A stretch of DNA of 64,000 nt from Bacillus weihaiensis (GTDB taxonomy: Bacteria > Bacillota > Bacilli > Bacillales > Bacillaceae), in NCBI RefSeq assembly GCF_001889165.1, contig NZ_CP016020.1:2516501-2580500 (forward strand), read 5' to 3'. A program made the translations under genes and the position numbers. Shown piece after piece: positions 39,400-47,909 of this stretch. Within the stretch, counting starts at the first letter, position 1, and each line of letters starts with the position of its first letter. Under the pieces are notes generated by a model. It worked only from the letters and a program-made list of their open reading frames with translations, was not told the DNA's origin and searched no databases.

Positions 39400-40321
39400 A
39401 TTCTTTTTTCTGCAATTCATATGTATGGAGATTTGAATAAATCATACGTAAATATGGGGTCTCAATACGATGCTTTTCAGCTAACTCAAGGAGATATCCT
39501 TGTAAGTGATCTGCTTCAATTTGAGCATTTTTCTCCATATCTCTTTGCATAGAGGATTTCATCGTTTCATCCATTTCTTTTATTTTTTTAATCTGACTAA
39601 CTTCTATTTCATCATCAATGGGTGCCCCAGTTACCCGCATAATTCTACCGATTTCATAAAAGATCTCTTGAATCATTTCTAGCCCATATTCTGCATTTCT
39701 AATTGGTCCAATACTAGAGCGAAATAATGTCGTAATTCCGGATAATCCTGTAATGAACATATATTTGTGCCACATATCCTTCATTATGGTTTGGCTTTTT
39801 ATAATGGTTGCTTTCGTACCTGAAAATAACTCTTCTACTTTTTTGATTCGTTCCGTATCTTGACCTGATCGTTCACCAAAAACAAATTGATGCGCTCCAC
39901 TTGTTTGCAGAATTTCTCCTTTTGATCCAACTGTAGATTCTACAAAACAAAGGCCTCCAGCTATGTTCCTCTTAGGGAAAACAGTCTCAAGATCATGAAG
40001 ATGCTTTATTCCATTTAACATGGGGATAATGAGTGTTTCTTCTGAGACATATGGTGAAATGTCCTCTATCGCTTGTTTAAAGTGATAAGACTTTGTACCA
40101 ACTAAAATAACATCAAAAAGAAATGGAACCTCTTGACCACTTATAATCGTTTGTGGCTTAAAAGTAAAATCCCCATGAACACTTTGAATCACTAACCCCT
40201 TTTCCTTAAGTTCACGTTGACGTCTTTCTCGAACTAAGAACGTCACATCTACCCTATTTTCAACCAACCTTCCACCAAAATAACCACCTACGGCTCCTGC
40301 ACCTACTACTAAAACCCTCAT
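39398..40321 (-). CDS. ykpB: Ketopantoate reductase-family protein YkpB
   Basis: A 307-residue NADPH-dependent reductase of the PanE/ApbA family. Rossmann motif VLVVGAGAVGGYFGGRL at the N-terminus, the GTKSYHF and MLNGIKHL segments near residues 75-105, and the C-terminal helical domain with GAPIDDE. PanE converts 2-dehydropantoate to pantoate in CoA synthesis; the catalytic Lys equivalent is likely in DMWHKYMF near 175-182. In B. subtilis YkpB is a paralogue of uncertain activity at the same position beside ykpA and ampS. AGGAGG site before ATG. Confidence 0.85.
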   Translation of the reverse strand: MRVLVVGAGAVGGYFGGRLVENRVDVTFLVRERRQRELKEKGLVIQSVHGDFTFKPQTIISGQEVPFLFDVILVGTKSYHFKQAIEDISPYVSEETLIIPMLNGIKHLHDLETVFPKRNIAGGLCFVESTVGSKGEILQTSGAHQFVFGERSGQDTERIKKVEELFSGTKATIIKSQTIMKDMWHKYMFITGLSGITTLFRSSIGPIRNAEYGLEMIQEIFYEIGRIMRVTGAPIDDEIEVSQIKKIKEMDETMKSSMQRDMEKNAQIEADHLQGYLLELAEKHRIETPYLRMIYSNLHTYELQKKE

Positions 40322-40516
40322 CTTTCATCCTCCTATACCTTTATCTATTAGATTTTTAAAAATATTCTAAATATTTGCCACTTAACTTTGTAGTGACTCA
40401 GCTTCGATCTCAAACTTACTAAGATCTAGTATAAGAAAACGGTGCCATTTTGTCATGTTATTCGATTTCAATTAATGATACTATATAACTATTATCCGCA
40501 TATAAGGAGAGACATC

Positions 40517-42256
40517 ATGTTCATATTGCTACTTACAATGCTTGAAAGACTAGGAATAATTGTCACTGTTGCATTCCTTATGACAAAACTCTCTTTTTTC
40601 AAAAATATGATTCAGCGTAACGAAATTAGTCGTAAACAAAAATATTTGGCCATTCTCTTTTTTGGCGCTTTTGGCATCATCGGAACATACTCTGGTATTA
40701 CCTTCGACTCTCACTCCCTTCAGTTTGATCGGTGGGCATATGCCCTTGGAAACGAAGAAGCAATCGCCAATTCAAGAGTCATCGGTATTATCATTGCTGG
40801 ACTACTAGGTGGCTATAAAGTTGGAATTGGAGCAGGAATTCTCGCTGGAATTCACAGATTTTCATTAGGTGGATTTACAGCACTATCCTGTGGATTTTCA
40901 GCCATTTTGGCAGGTGTTATAGCAGGTTTCTTCTATAAGAAAAAATCAAGACTAAAGCTTACAACTGCTTTTTTTGTTGGTGCACTTGCAGAGGCTGTTC
41001 AGATGCTTATCATTTTACTCGTATCTAAACCGTTTGAACAAGCGTTTCAACTTGTACAAACAATTGGAATCCCTATGATTGTTGCTAATGGTGTGGGTTC
41101 AGCTATTTTTTTACTTATTATTAAAAGTGTGATTAACGAAGAAGAGAAAATAGGTGCTCTTCAAGCTCAAAAGTCCCTTTCACTAGCAGAAAAAACACTA
41201 ACATACCTCAGAAATGGACTTAACACTCAAACAGCCGAAAAAGTATGTCATATTATCTATAATGAGGTTGATGCTGTAGCAGTTTCCATTACAAACCAAG
41301 AAAAGATTCTAGCACATGTTGGTTTAGCAGATAATCACCATTTGCCTAATGCTGTGCTTCAAACGTCCTTAACTAAAGAAGTCATACAACGCGGAGTTCT
41401 AACCATTGCAACTCAAAAAGATATACATTGCTCAACTGACGATTGTCCGTTGGGTGCTGCCATTATAGCCCCTTTAAAAAGACGTGATGAAACGATTGGA
41501 ACATTGAAATTTTATCTTCATTCGGAGAAAGACCTTTCAAATGTCATGATAGAGCTTGTTCGTGGGTTAAGCTCTTTACTAAGTAATCAATTAGAAATTG
41601 CTGAAGCAGAGCACGCAAAACAATTAGCAAGAGAAGCAGAGATTAAGGCGTTACAAGCTCAAGTTAGTCCACACTTTCTCTTTAATTCTTTAAATATAAT
41701 TGTTTCACTCATAAGAACAAATCCAGATATGGCTAGAAAATTACTTATTTCTCTTTCTAAATTTTTCAGAAAAAACGTAACTGGAACTCAGTCTAAGTGG
41801 ACAACGGTGAGAGAGGAAGTAGATCATGTAAAAGCTTATTTAGCCATTGAAGAAGCAAGATTTATAGATAAGCTTAAAATTCACTATGATATTGATGAGA
41901 GCGCCTTAGCTTATCAATTACCCCCTCTCACTTTACAGCCGATCATTGAAAACTCAATAAAGCATGGAATCCAAGACATGCAACATGCTTGTCATATAAT
42001 GATATCCGTTAAACGTATTCATTCAAAGGTTCAAATAACTATTAAAGATAACGGGAAAGGGATGGACCGGAATCGACTAGATTCTCTATTAAACTCAATA
42101 GTTAACTCAAAAACTGGCACAGGGTTTGGATTATTCAATGTAAACCGACGCTTGCTATTAATGCTCGGGGATGAAAGTAAGTTGTCGATTTCTTCGACGA
42201 TCAATAATGGGACGTCTGTATCATTTATGTTACCATCTTCTATTCATGTTGATTAA
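40517..42256 (+). CDS. lytS: LytS-type sensor histidine kinase
   Basis: A 579-residue kinase: a 5TMR-LYT membrane domain at about residues 1-200, a GAF-like domain near 215-350, and a HisKA_7TM/LytS-type catalytic core. The phospho-acceptor is in QVSPHFLFNSLNIIV near 371-385, with NSIKHGI, DNGKGMD and GTGFGLFNVNRRL for ATP binding. Relatives (BtsS, LytS) respond to extracellular pyruvate or cell-wall state. Start at ATG 40517 after AAGGAGAG; the open frame extends 25 codons upstream without a site. The partner lytT follows after a 225-base gap containing a decayed repeat. Confidence 0.9.
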   Translation: MFILLLTMLERLGIIVTVAFLMTKLSFFKNMIQRNEISRKQKYLAILFFGAFGIIGTYSGITFDSHSLQFDRWAYALGNEEAIANSRVIGIIIAGLLGGYKVGIGAGILAGIHRFSLGGFTALSCGFSAILAGVIAGFFYKKKSRLKLTTAFFVGALAEAVQMLIILLVSKPFEQAFQLVQTIGIPMIVANGVGSAIFLLIIKSVINEEEKIGALQAQKSLSLAEKTLTYLRNGLNTQTAEKVCHIIYNEVDAVAVSITNQEKILAHVGLADNHHLPNAVLQTSLTKEVIQRGVLTIATQKDIHCSTDDCPLGAAIIAPLKRRDETIGTLKFYLHSEKDLSNVMIELVRGLSSLLSNQLEIAEAEHAKQLAREAEIKALQAQVSPHFLFNSLNIIVSLIRTNPDMARKLLISLSKFFRKNVTGTQSKWTTVREEVDHVKAYLAIEEARFIDKLKIHYDIDESALAYQLPPLTLQPIIENSIKHGIQDMQHACHIMISVKRIHSKVQITIKDNGKGMDRNRLDSLLNSIVNSKTGTGFGLFNVNRRLLLMLGDESKLSISSTINNGTSVSFMLPSSIHVD

Positions 42257-42481
42257 TCAGTAAAGCGAATGGGGAAATACTCTTTTAAAAAATTGTTGTT
42301 TTTAAGTAAGTTGACCATCGGGAAGGGTACGAGATTCCAGCAGGTCCTGTGGCTCAGGTAAGACTCTTCCTCATCCTAAGAAAAATAGCTAATCCGTAAC
42401 GAATATCAACCAGACACTACTCTTATTCAAAAGAAAATCAACCATTATTTAAAATTGACTTTGTAAAACAGGAGATTACTA
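42257..42481. repeat. Decayed GC-rich repeat between lytS and lytT
   Basis: The island CATCGGGAAGGGTACGAGA ... CTGTGGCTCAGG around 42310-42370 resembles the interspersed GC-rich repeats elsewhere in the window. It separates two genes that are normally adjacent, so it probably inserted into the operon. Confidence 0.45.
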
Positions 42482-43216
42482 ATGAAAAAACAAATGATTA
42501 AAGCACTAATCGTAGATGATGAAAGATTCAGTCGAGAGGAGCTTAAGCATCTATTGTCCACTTACCATCATATACAAATTGTAGGGGAAGCTGATTCAGG
42601 TAATTCAGCATTAGTAAAATCATTACAGATAAAGCCAGATGTCGTGTTCCTAGACGTTGAAATGCCTAATATGAACGGAATTGAAACTGCTAAGGCAATG
42701 AAAGAGTTAAAAGCACCACCGCTTATTGTCTTTGCAACAGCATACCCTTCCTTTGCAGTCGATGCATTCGCATATGGAGCTATAGATTATTTGCTAAAGC
42801 CTTTTGAAGAGGAAAGAATGAAAGAAACGATTTCAAGACTTGAAGAACGATTATTGCCAACTAAAATAACTGAAGAAGAATATGCACCAAATAAATTAGC
42901 TGTAGAATCCGAGGATGGCATTATTTACATAGATCCTAGTACAATCTTATTTCTTGCTCGCGATGAACGGGTAACAAAAATCGTTGGACGAGATTTCTCC
43001 TATGAAACAAAAGCTGCTTTAAAGGATTTTGAAGTTCGTCTAAAAGAGTATCAATTTTTTAGAATCCATAAAAGCTATCTAGTTAACTTAAATCAAGTGA
43101 AGAAATTAACTCCTTGGTTTAATGGCGCCTATCAATTAGAAATGAATGACTTTCGTGAAAGTCTTTCAGTAAGTCGAAATTATGTAAAAGCACTAAGGGA
43201 AAAGCTAGAGATTTAA
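42482..43216 (+). CDS. lytT: LytTR-family response regulator
   Basis: A 244-residue regulator. The receiver domain has ALIVDDE, phospho-acceptor Asp in VVFLDVEMPNMNG near residue 59, FATAYPSF and YLLKPFEEE; the C-terminal LytTR DNA-binding domain covers about 140-244 (FFRIHKSYLVNLNQVKKL). Partner of the adjacent LytS. LytTR regulators bind paired direct repeats upstream of transporter genes such as lrgAB or cstA-like pyruvate transporters; cstA lies 2.6 kb downstream. ATG after CAGGAGATT. Confidence 0.9.
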   Translation: MKKQMIKALIVDDERFSREELKHLLSTYHHIQIVGEADSGNSALVKSLQIKPDVVFLDVEMPNMNGIETAKAMKELKAPPLIVFATAYPSFAVDAFAYGAIDYLLKPFEEERMKETISRLEERLLPTKITEEEYAPNKLAVESEDGIIYIDPSTILFLARDERVTKIVGRDFSYETKAALKDFEVRLKEYQFFRIHKSYLVNLNQVKKLTPWFNGAYQLEMNDFRESLSVSRNYVKALREKLEI

Positions 43217-43245
43217 TCATACGACTCTCAGCTTTTAGCATAATG

Positions 43246-43288
43246 AAAAAAAACGCTAGCCCCTAGGAAGAATGGCTAACGTTTTTTT
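43246..43288. terminator. Bidirectional terminator between lytT and ykpA
   Basis: Stem AAAAAACGCTAGCC / GGCTAACGTTTTTT with a 12-base loop, A- and T-runs on both sides, between convergent genes. Confidence 0.85.
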
Positions 43289-43302
43289 CATTAAAGATTG
43301 TA

Positions 43303-44922
43303 TTATACATACAATTCCTTTACTTGTTTTTGAACAGCTGAATCTTCAAGGAATTCATCGTAACTCATTTGCTTATCAACTGTACCATTTGCTGTAACTT
43401 CAATAATTCGGTTTGCAATTGTTTGAACGAATTGGTGGTCATGTGAAGTGAAAATCATCGCACCCTTGTAACCAGTTAATCCATTATTTAAAGCTGTAAT
43501 AGATTCTAAGTCCAAATGGTTCGTTGGCTCGTCTAATAGCAAAACATTCGAACCACTTAACATCATTTTAGAGAGCATACAACGAACTTTTTCTCCTCCT
43601 GATAATACACTTGGTTTTTTCAATACTTCTTCACCGGAGAATAGCATACGACCTAAGAATCCACGTAAGAAGCTTTCACTTTGATCATTTGGTGAATATT
43701 GACGAAGCCAATCAACAAGGTTTGGTTCATCACCTGCAAAATATTCACTATTATCTTTAGGGAAATAGGCTTGTGAAGTGGTGACTCCCCATTTAAATGA
43801 TCCACTATCAGGTTCCATTTCTCCAGCTAAAATCTTAAATAACGTCGTAATGGCAATCTCATCTCGACCAACTAACGCAATTTTATCTTCTTTGTTTAAA
43901 ATAAAGCTAATATTATCAAGTACCTTCACACCATCAATTGTCTTTGAGATACCTTCGACTCGTAATACATCATTTCCAATCTCACGGTCTGGAGTAAAAT
44001 TAACGTAAGGATAACGACGTGAAGATGGCTGAATATCATCTAAGGTAATTTTATCAAGTAACTTTTTACGTGATGTCGCCTGTTTTGATTTAGAAGCATT
44101 GGCACTAAATCGAGCAATAAAGTTTTGTAGTTCTTTTATTTTCTCTTCTTTTTTCTTATTCGCTTCTTGACCTAATTTAAGTGCTAATTGGCTAGACTCA
44201 TACCAGAAATCATAGTTTCCTACGAAAATTTTGATTTTTGAGAAGTCTAAGTCTGCTATATGAGTACACACTTTATTTAAGAAATGACGGTCATGGGATA
44301 CAACGATTACAGTGTTCTCAAAATTAATTAAGAACTCTTCTAACCATTGAATAGCATGGATGTCAAGATGGTTAGTAGGCTCATCCAGTAATAGGACGTC
44401 AGGCTTACCGAATAGTGCTTGAGCTAAAAGTACTTTTACTTTCTCTCCACCTGATAATTCTGCCATTTTCTTATAATGGACATCCTCAGATATGCCCAGC
44501 CCTTTTAAGAGGATAGCTGCTTCACTTTCTGCTTCCCAACCATTAAGCTCGGCGAATTCCCCCTCTAATTCTGCTGCCTTCATCCCATCTTCATCAGTAA
44601 AGTCTGCTTTCATATAGATTGCATCCTTTTCCTGCATGACTTCATAAAGACGCTTATGACCCATAATAACCGTTTTTAATACTTCGTGCTCTTCATATTC
44701 AAAATGGTTTTGTTTTAAAACAGCTAAACGTTCGCCCGGTGCCATGCTTACATCACCAGTTTGTGCTTCAATCTCACCAGATAAAATTTTTATAAAAGTA
44801 GACTTTCCCGCACCATTCGCACCAATTAATCCGTAGCAATTGCCCGGAGTAAATTTAATATTAACATCTTCAAAAAGCTTGCGATCACCAAATCGTAAGC
44901 TAACATTCGTAACTTGAATCAT
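43303..44922 (-). CDS. ykpA: ABC-F family ATPase YkpA
   Basis: A 539-residue cytosolic protein with two ABC ATPase domains and no membrane part, of the ABC-F group (YbiT/YkpA branch) that acts at the ribosome. First Walker A GANGAGKST near residues 34-42, signature LSGGEKVKVLL and Walker B LLLDEPTNHLD near 150-185, a linker near 240-300, second signature LSGGEKVRC and second DEPTNHLD. The second Walker A reads GRDEIAITT and lacks the lysine, so that site probably does not bind nucleotide normally; this may be a feature of the branch. Convergent with lytT. Confidence 0.9.
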   Translation of the reverse strand: MIQVTNVSLRFGDRKLFEDVNIKFTPGNCYGLIGANGAGKSTFIKILSGEIEAQTGDVSMAPGERLAVLKQNHFEYEEHEVLKTVIMGHKRLYEVMQEKDAIYMKADFTDEDGMKAAELEGEFAELNGWEAESEAAILLKGLGISEDVHYKKMAELSGGEKVKVLLAQALFGKPDVLLLDEPTNHLDIHAIQWLEEFLINFENTVIVVSHDRHFLNKVCTHIADLDFSKIKIFVGNYDFWYESSQLALKLGQEANKKKEEKIKELQNFIARFSANASKSKQATSRKKLLDKITLDDIQPSSRRYPYVNFTPDREIGNDVLRVEGISKTIDGVKVLDNISFILNKEDKIALVGRDEIAITTLFKILAGEMEPDSGSFKWGVTTSQAYFPKDNSEYFAGDEPNLVDWLRQYSPNDQSESFLRGFLGRMLFSGEEVLKKPSVLSGGEKVRCMLSKMMLSGSNVLLLDEPTNHLDLESITALNNGLTGYKGAMIFTSHDHQFVQTIANRIIEVTANGTVDKQMSYDEFLEDSAVQKQVKELYV

Positions 44923-45095
44923 GAAAAATCCTCCAATACTTTAACATCTAAACAATTATAACACTTAAATACTCATTTTTATACGTTATAGCGGACTACT
45001 TTTACAAAGATTTAAACTTGTGATCTTACTTTCGCCATTTACGAATAAATAGATACGAAAATGTTAAGGATTTATCTTATGGAATGGAGGTCACT

Positions 45096-45524
45096 ATGTT
45101 TTCTTTCAGAGGAGATGCACATAAATTATATGTAAAGTTTAGACAAACCAAAAATAACCACCAATCATTAGATGACTTAAAAGAATTAGCTGAAATGGAA
45201 GAAATTAAATCATTTTACCTTAGTTTATCAAGCTCTACGTTAGAGAAAATATATTATCGAATATTAAAAGAGAAAAACGGTATGGGTATGATACCCGTTT
45301 TCGTTTCTGCAGGTCCTTGGCTCTTATTTCTTTTTTCTAAAAAACTTCAGGAGTTTTTATTCCAAAATGGAAGTGGGCCTTTTTTCATTTTCATCACGCT
45401 ATATCTAGTTATCTTAACATCAAGTGTTATTCTTCACTTTAGGGAAAAGGCTTGGGCTGCTATTCACTCAACCATTGTGAAGGATATTCTGAACGATCGA
45501 AAAGCTACCGGCCATTCATCATAA
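45096..45524 (+). CDS. Small membrane protein with two helices, unknown
   Basis: A 142-residue protein: a charged N-terminal half (AHKLYVKFRQ, LDDLKELAEMEE) followed by two predicted membrane helices (about residues 66-84 and 90-110) and a charged tail. No family recognised. Start ATG 45096 follows GGAGGTCACT; a frame-compatible ATG lies in the ribosome site itself. Stands alone between ykpA (divergent) and cstA (same strand). Confidence 0.55.
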   Translation: MFSFRGDAHKLYVKFRQTKNNHQSLDDLKELAEMEEIKSFYLSLSSSTLEKIYYRILKEKNGMGMIPVFVSAGPWLLFLFSKKLQEFLFQNGSGPFFIFITLYLVILTSSVILHFREKAWAAIHSTIVKDILNDRKATGHSS

Positions 45525-45816
45525 GTGAATGGCTATAGAATTCCAGCTGAATTGTTATGATTTTTTTCACAATTCTACTTATCTTAAACAGTAACAAACC
45601 TCTTTAAGTCGACTCAGCCTCTTGAGCTGTTCATTCAGAATCTAAACAATTCTTTTCGGTCTATATAGGACCTAGTCCTCTTCTTTTCACAAAGTAAATC
45701 ACCATACTTTCTATTTTTCATTTGCATTTCACATGCTTTTTTCCACATGATAATCATGAAATTCTACATCTTAAACACGAACTAACGTAAATGAATAGTA
45801 AACCTGTTATGATTCA
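45525..45816. other. Upstream region of cstA
   Basis: AT-rich region with no gene. It holds TAACAAACC and ACCTGTTATG elements that could be parts of a LytTR site, but spacing does not fit a clear pair. Confidence 0.3.
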
Positions 45817-45830
45817 TGTAAGCGTTATCA
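45817..45830 (+). promoter_or_regulatory. cre site upstream of cstA
   Basis: TGTAAGCGTTATCA matches the cre consensus TGWAANCGNTNWCA at every position. It ends 21 bases before the cstA ATG, a roadblock position, so CcpA repression of cstA in the presence of glucose is expected, as known for B. subtilis cstA. Confidence 0.8.
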
Positions 45831-45851
45831 AATATACAAGGAGGTTCCGCT

Positions 45852-47294
45852 ATGTTTACATTTATCGGAGGAATTATACTTCTTATTTTGGGATATTTTA
45901 TTTATGGAAAATTTGTTGAAAAAGTATTTGGTGTAAAAGAACAAAGACAAACACCTGCTATTACAAAAAGAGATGATGTCGACTATTTACCTATGGGAAA
46001 AAAACGGAATTCCCTCATTCAATTATTAAATATTGCAGGTGTTGGGCCAATTTTCGGACCGATTATGGGAGCTTTATATGGACCTGCAGCTTTTATATGG
46101 ATTGTCATTGGATGTATCTTCGCAGGAGCTGTACATGACTATTTAACTGGAATGATTTCTATCAGAAATCGCGGGGCACATTTACCAGAGCTTGCAGGAA
46201 AATTTTTAGGAAAAGCTATGAAACATGTAGTAAATGCCTTTGCTATTCTTTTATTACTATTAGTTGGAACCGTTTTCGTTACTGCACCAGCAGATCTATT
46301 AGTAGGTTTAACTCCTGATTGGGTTTCCTTTGGTATGATCATTGGAGCAATCTTTATCTATTATATATTAGCTACACTTTTACCAATAGACAAAGTGATA
46401 GGGCGTTTATATCCTGTTTTTGGAGCAATGTTATTAATAAGTGCGCTTGGTGTTGGAGCTACTTTGATTATTACAGGAGCACCAATACCAGAATTAACAT
46501 TCGCAAATATGCACCCAGATAACGCACCTATTTTCCCATTATTATTTTTAACTATTTCATGTGGAGCTTTATCAGGATTCCATGCAACACAAACACCGAT
46601 TATCTCACGAACTACACAAAATGAATCTCAAGGACGGTTTATTTTTTACGGAATGATGATCGCAGAAGGAATTATAGCCATGATTTGGGCTGCAGCTGCG
46701 ATGAGTCTATTTGATGGTTACAACGGTTTAGCTGATATTTTAGCAAATGGTGGTCCAGCAGCAGTTGTGAGTGAAGCATCTATTGCTATGCTTGGTGCTA
46801 TTGGGGGAACATTAGCTGTATTAGGAGTCATTGTTTTACCAATTACATCTGGTGATACTGCGTTTAGAAGTGCACGTATGATTATTGCTGATTACTTAAA
46901 CATCTCACAGTCAAAAATTATGACGCGCCTATGGATTGCTATACCTTTATTCGTTCTTTCATTCGCTTTAACAAGAATTGACTTTACATTATTATGGCGT
47001 TATTTCTCTTGGGCAAATCAATCCACAGCCGTAATTGCTTTATGGGTTGGTGCAATGTACTTGTTTATCGCAAAGAAAAATTATTGGATTGCCATGATTC
47101 CAGGTATCTTTATGACGATGGCAACAACAACGTATATTCTTAACGCTGCAATCGGCTTTGGATTGCCACTCACTATTTCTTATATTGGAGCTAGCATCAT
47201 CACAGCCGTGATTATTGCGTTATTTTATAAGGCTGCAAGTAAATCTAGAGCAAATGCCTTACCTCTTGATGACGACATAGGTCAAGCTGCGTAA
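45852..47294 (+). CDS. cstA: CstA-family carbon starvation / pyruvate or peptide transporter
   Basis: A 480-residue membrane protein with many helices. The N-terminus (LLILGYFIYGKFVEKVFGV), GVGPIFGPIMGALYGP near residues 63-78 and HDYLTGMISIRNRG near 98-111 are hallmarks of the CstA family. Members include E. coli CstA and the pyruvate transporter BtsT, which is controlled by the LytS/LytT-like system BtsSR. This version is shorter than the roughly 700-residue E. coli proteins and close to shorter Firmicutes forms. AAGGAGG site. A perfect cre site and the nearby lytST pair point to control by carbon source and pyruvate. Substrate not proven. Confidence 0.9.
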   Translation: MFTFIGGIILLILGYFIYGKFVEKVFGVKEQRQTPAITKRDDVDYLPMGKKRNSLIQLLNIAGVGPIFGPIMGALYGPAAFIWIVIGCIFAGAVHDYLTGMISIRNRGAHLPELAGKFLGKAMKHVVNAFAILLLLLVGTVFVTAPADLLVGLTPDWVSFGMIIGAIFIYYILATLLPIDKVIGRLYPVFGAMLLISALGVGATLIITGAPIPELTFANMHPDNAPIFPLLFLTISCGALSGFHATQTPIISRTTQNESQGRFIFYGMMIAEGIIAMIWAAAAMSLFDGYNGLADILANGGPAAVVSEASIAMLGAIGGTLAVLGVIVLPITSGDTAFRSARMIIADYLNISQSKIMTRLWIAIPLFVLSFALTRIDFTLLWRYFSWANQSTAVIALWVGAMYLFIAKKNYWIAMIPGIFMTMATTTYILNAAIGFGLPLTISYIGASIITAVIIALFYKAASKSRANALPLDDDIGQAA

Positions 47295-47454
47295 TGGGCG
47301 CCTTTGTCAGCCTCGGATAATAAGACGATTTAGAATAAGAAGGTGTTCTTTCCTTCATTCTAAATTAACTTATAACCTCATATAGGTAGGCGTTGCAGCT
47401 AGTATCGATGGTCTTATCCACAAGCGATGTATTTTATCATTTCTCTATGCAACG
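47295..47454. other. Region after cstA
   Basis: Short AT-rich stretch between the cstA stop and its terminator. No feature seen. Confidence 0.3.
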
Positions 47455-47498
47455 AAAAAGTCTGGACACTTTTGGTGCCAGACTTTTTGATTTTTTGG
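47455..47498 (+). terminator. Terminator of cstA
   Basis: Stem AAAAAGTCTGG / CCAGACTTTTT with a 12-base loop and following T-runs, 160 bases after the stop. Confidence 0.8.
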
Positions 47499-47648
47499 AA
47501 AAGCTAATTTAAAGTATGATAAAATAAGCTATCTTTCTTAAAGTTCATTTTAAGAGAAAACTTTTGACTTATGAAAAAAAGTAAAGAGCACCTCACCTAA
47601 GCAACATCCTATTCTAAAAAACAGCCGTTCAAAAGGAGTATTTACAGC

Positions 47649-47909
47649 ATGAAATTACAAACATTAGTTGAATATTGTTTATTACTATTCTTCTCCGGCA
47701 TATATTTTGCCTTTTTAGGATTTCAATCAAATGGTATTGCCTTTATAGTTGGAGTTATTCTTATTTATATCATCGTTACAATTTCAGTTAAAAGAATTCT
47801 GCCACGCTATGCAAATACGGATCACAAATTGTCCATAATGGTAAGTGTCGCTTTTATAACAGGTTCTATATTTATCACAATGCTTATCTTAACGTTACTA
47901 GCCACTTAA
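47649..47909 (+). CDS. Small membrane protein, unknown
   Basis: An 86-residue protein with three predicted membrane helices (about residues 8-25, 28-46, 62-84) and a basic loop SVKRILPRYANTDHK. No family recognised. AAAGGAG site. Its last bases overlap by four the end of the convergent DUF4349 lipoprotein gene, so the two transcripts must overlap at their 3' ends; no terminator lies between them. Confidence 0.6.
   Translation: MKLQTLVEYCLLLFFSGIYFAFLGFQSNGIAFIVGVILIYIIVTISVKRILPRYANTDHKLSIMVSVAFITGSIFITMLILTLLAT

Noticed and set aside
45801-45830. LytTR direct-repeat site upstream of cstA (CTGTTAT and GCGTTAT)
   Set aside because: Start-to-start spacing of 18 bases does not fit the usual two-turn spacing, and the second part is the cre site.
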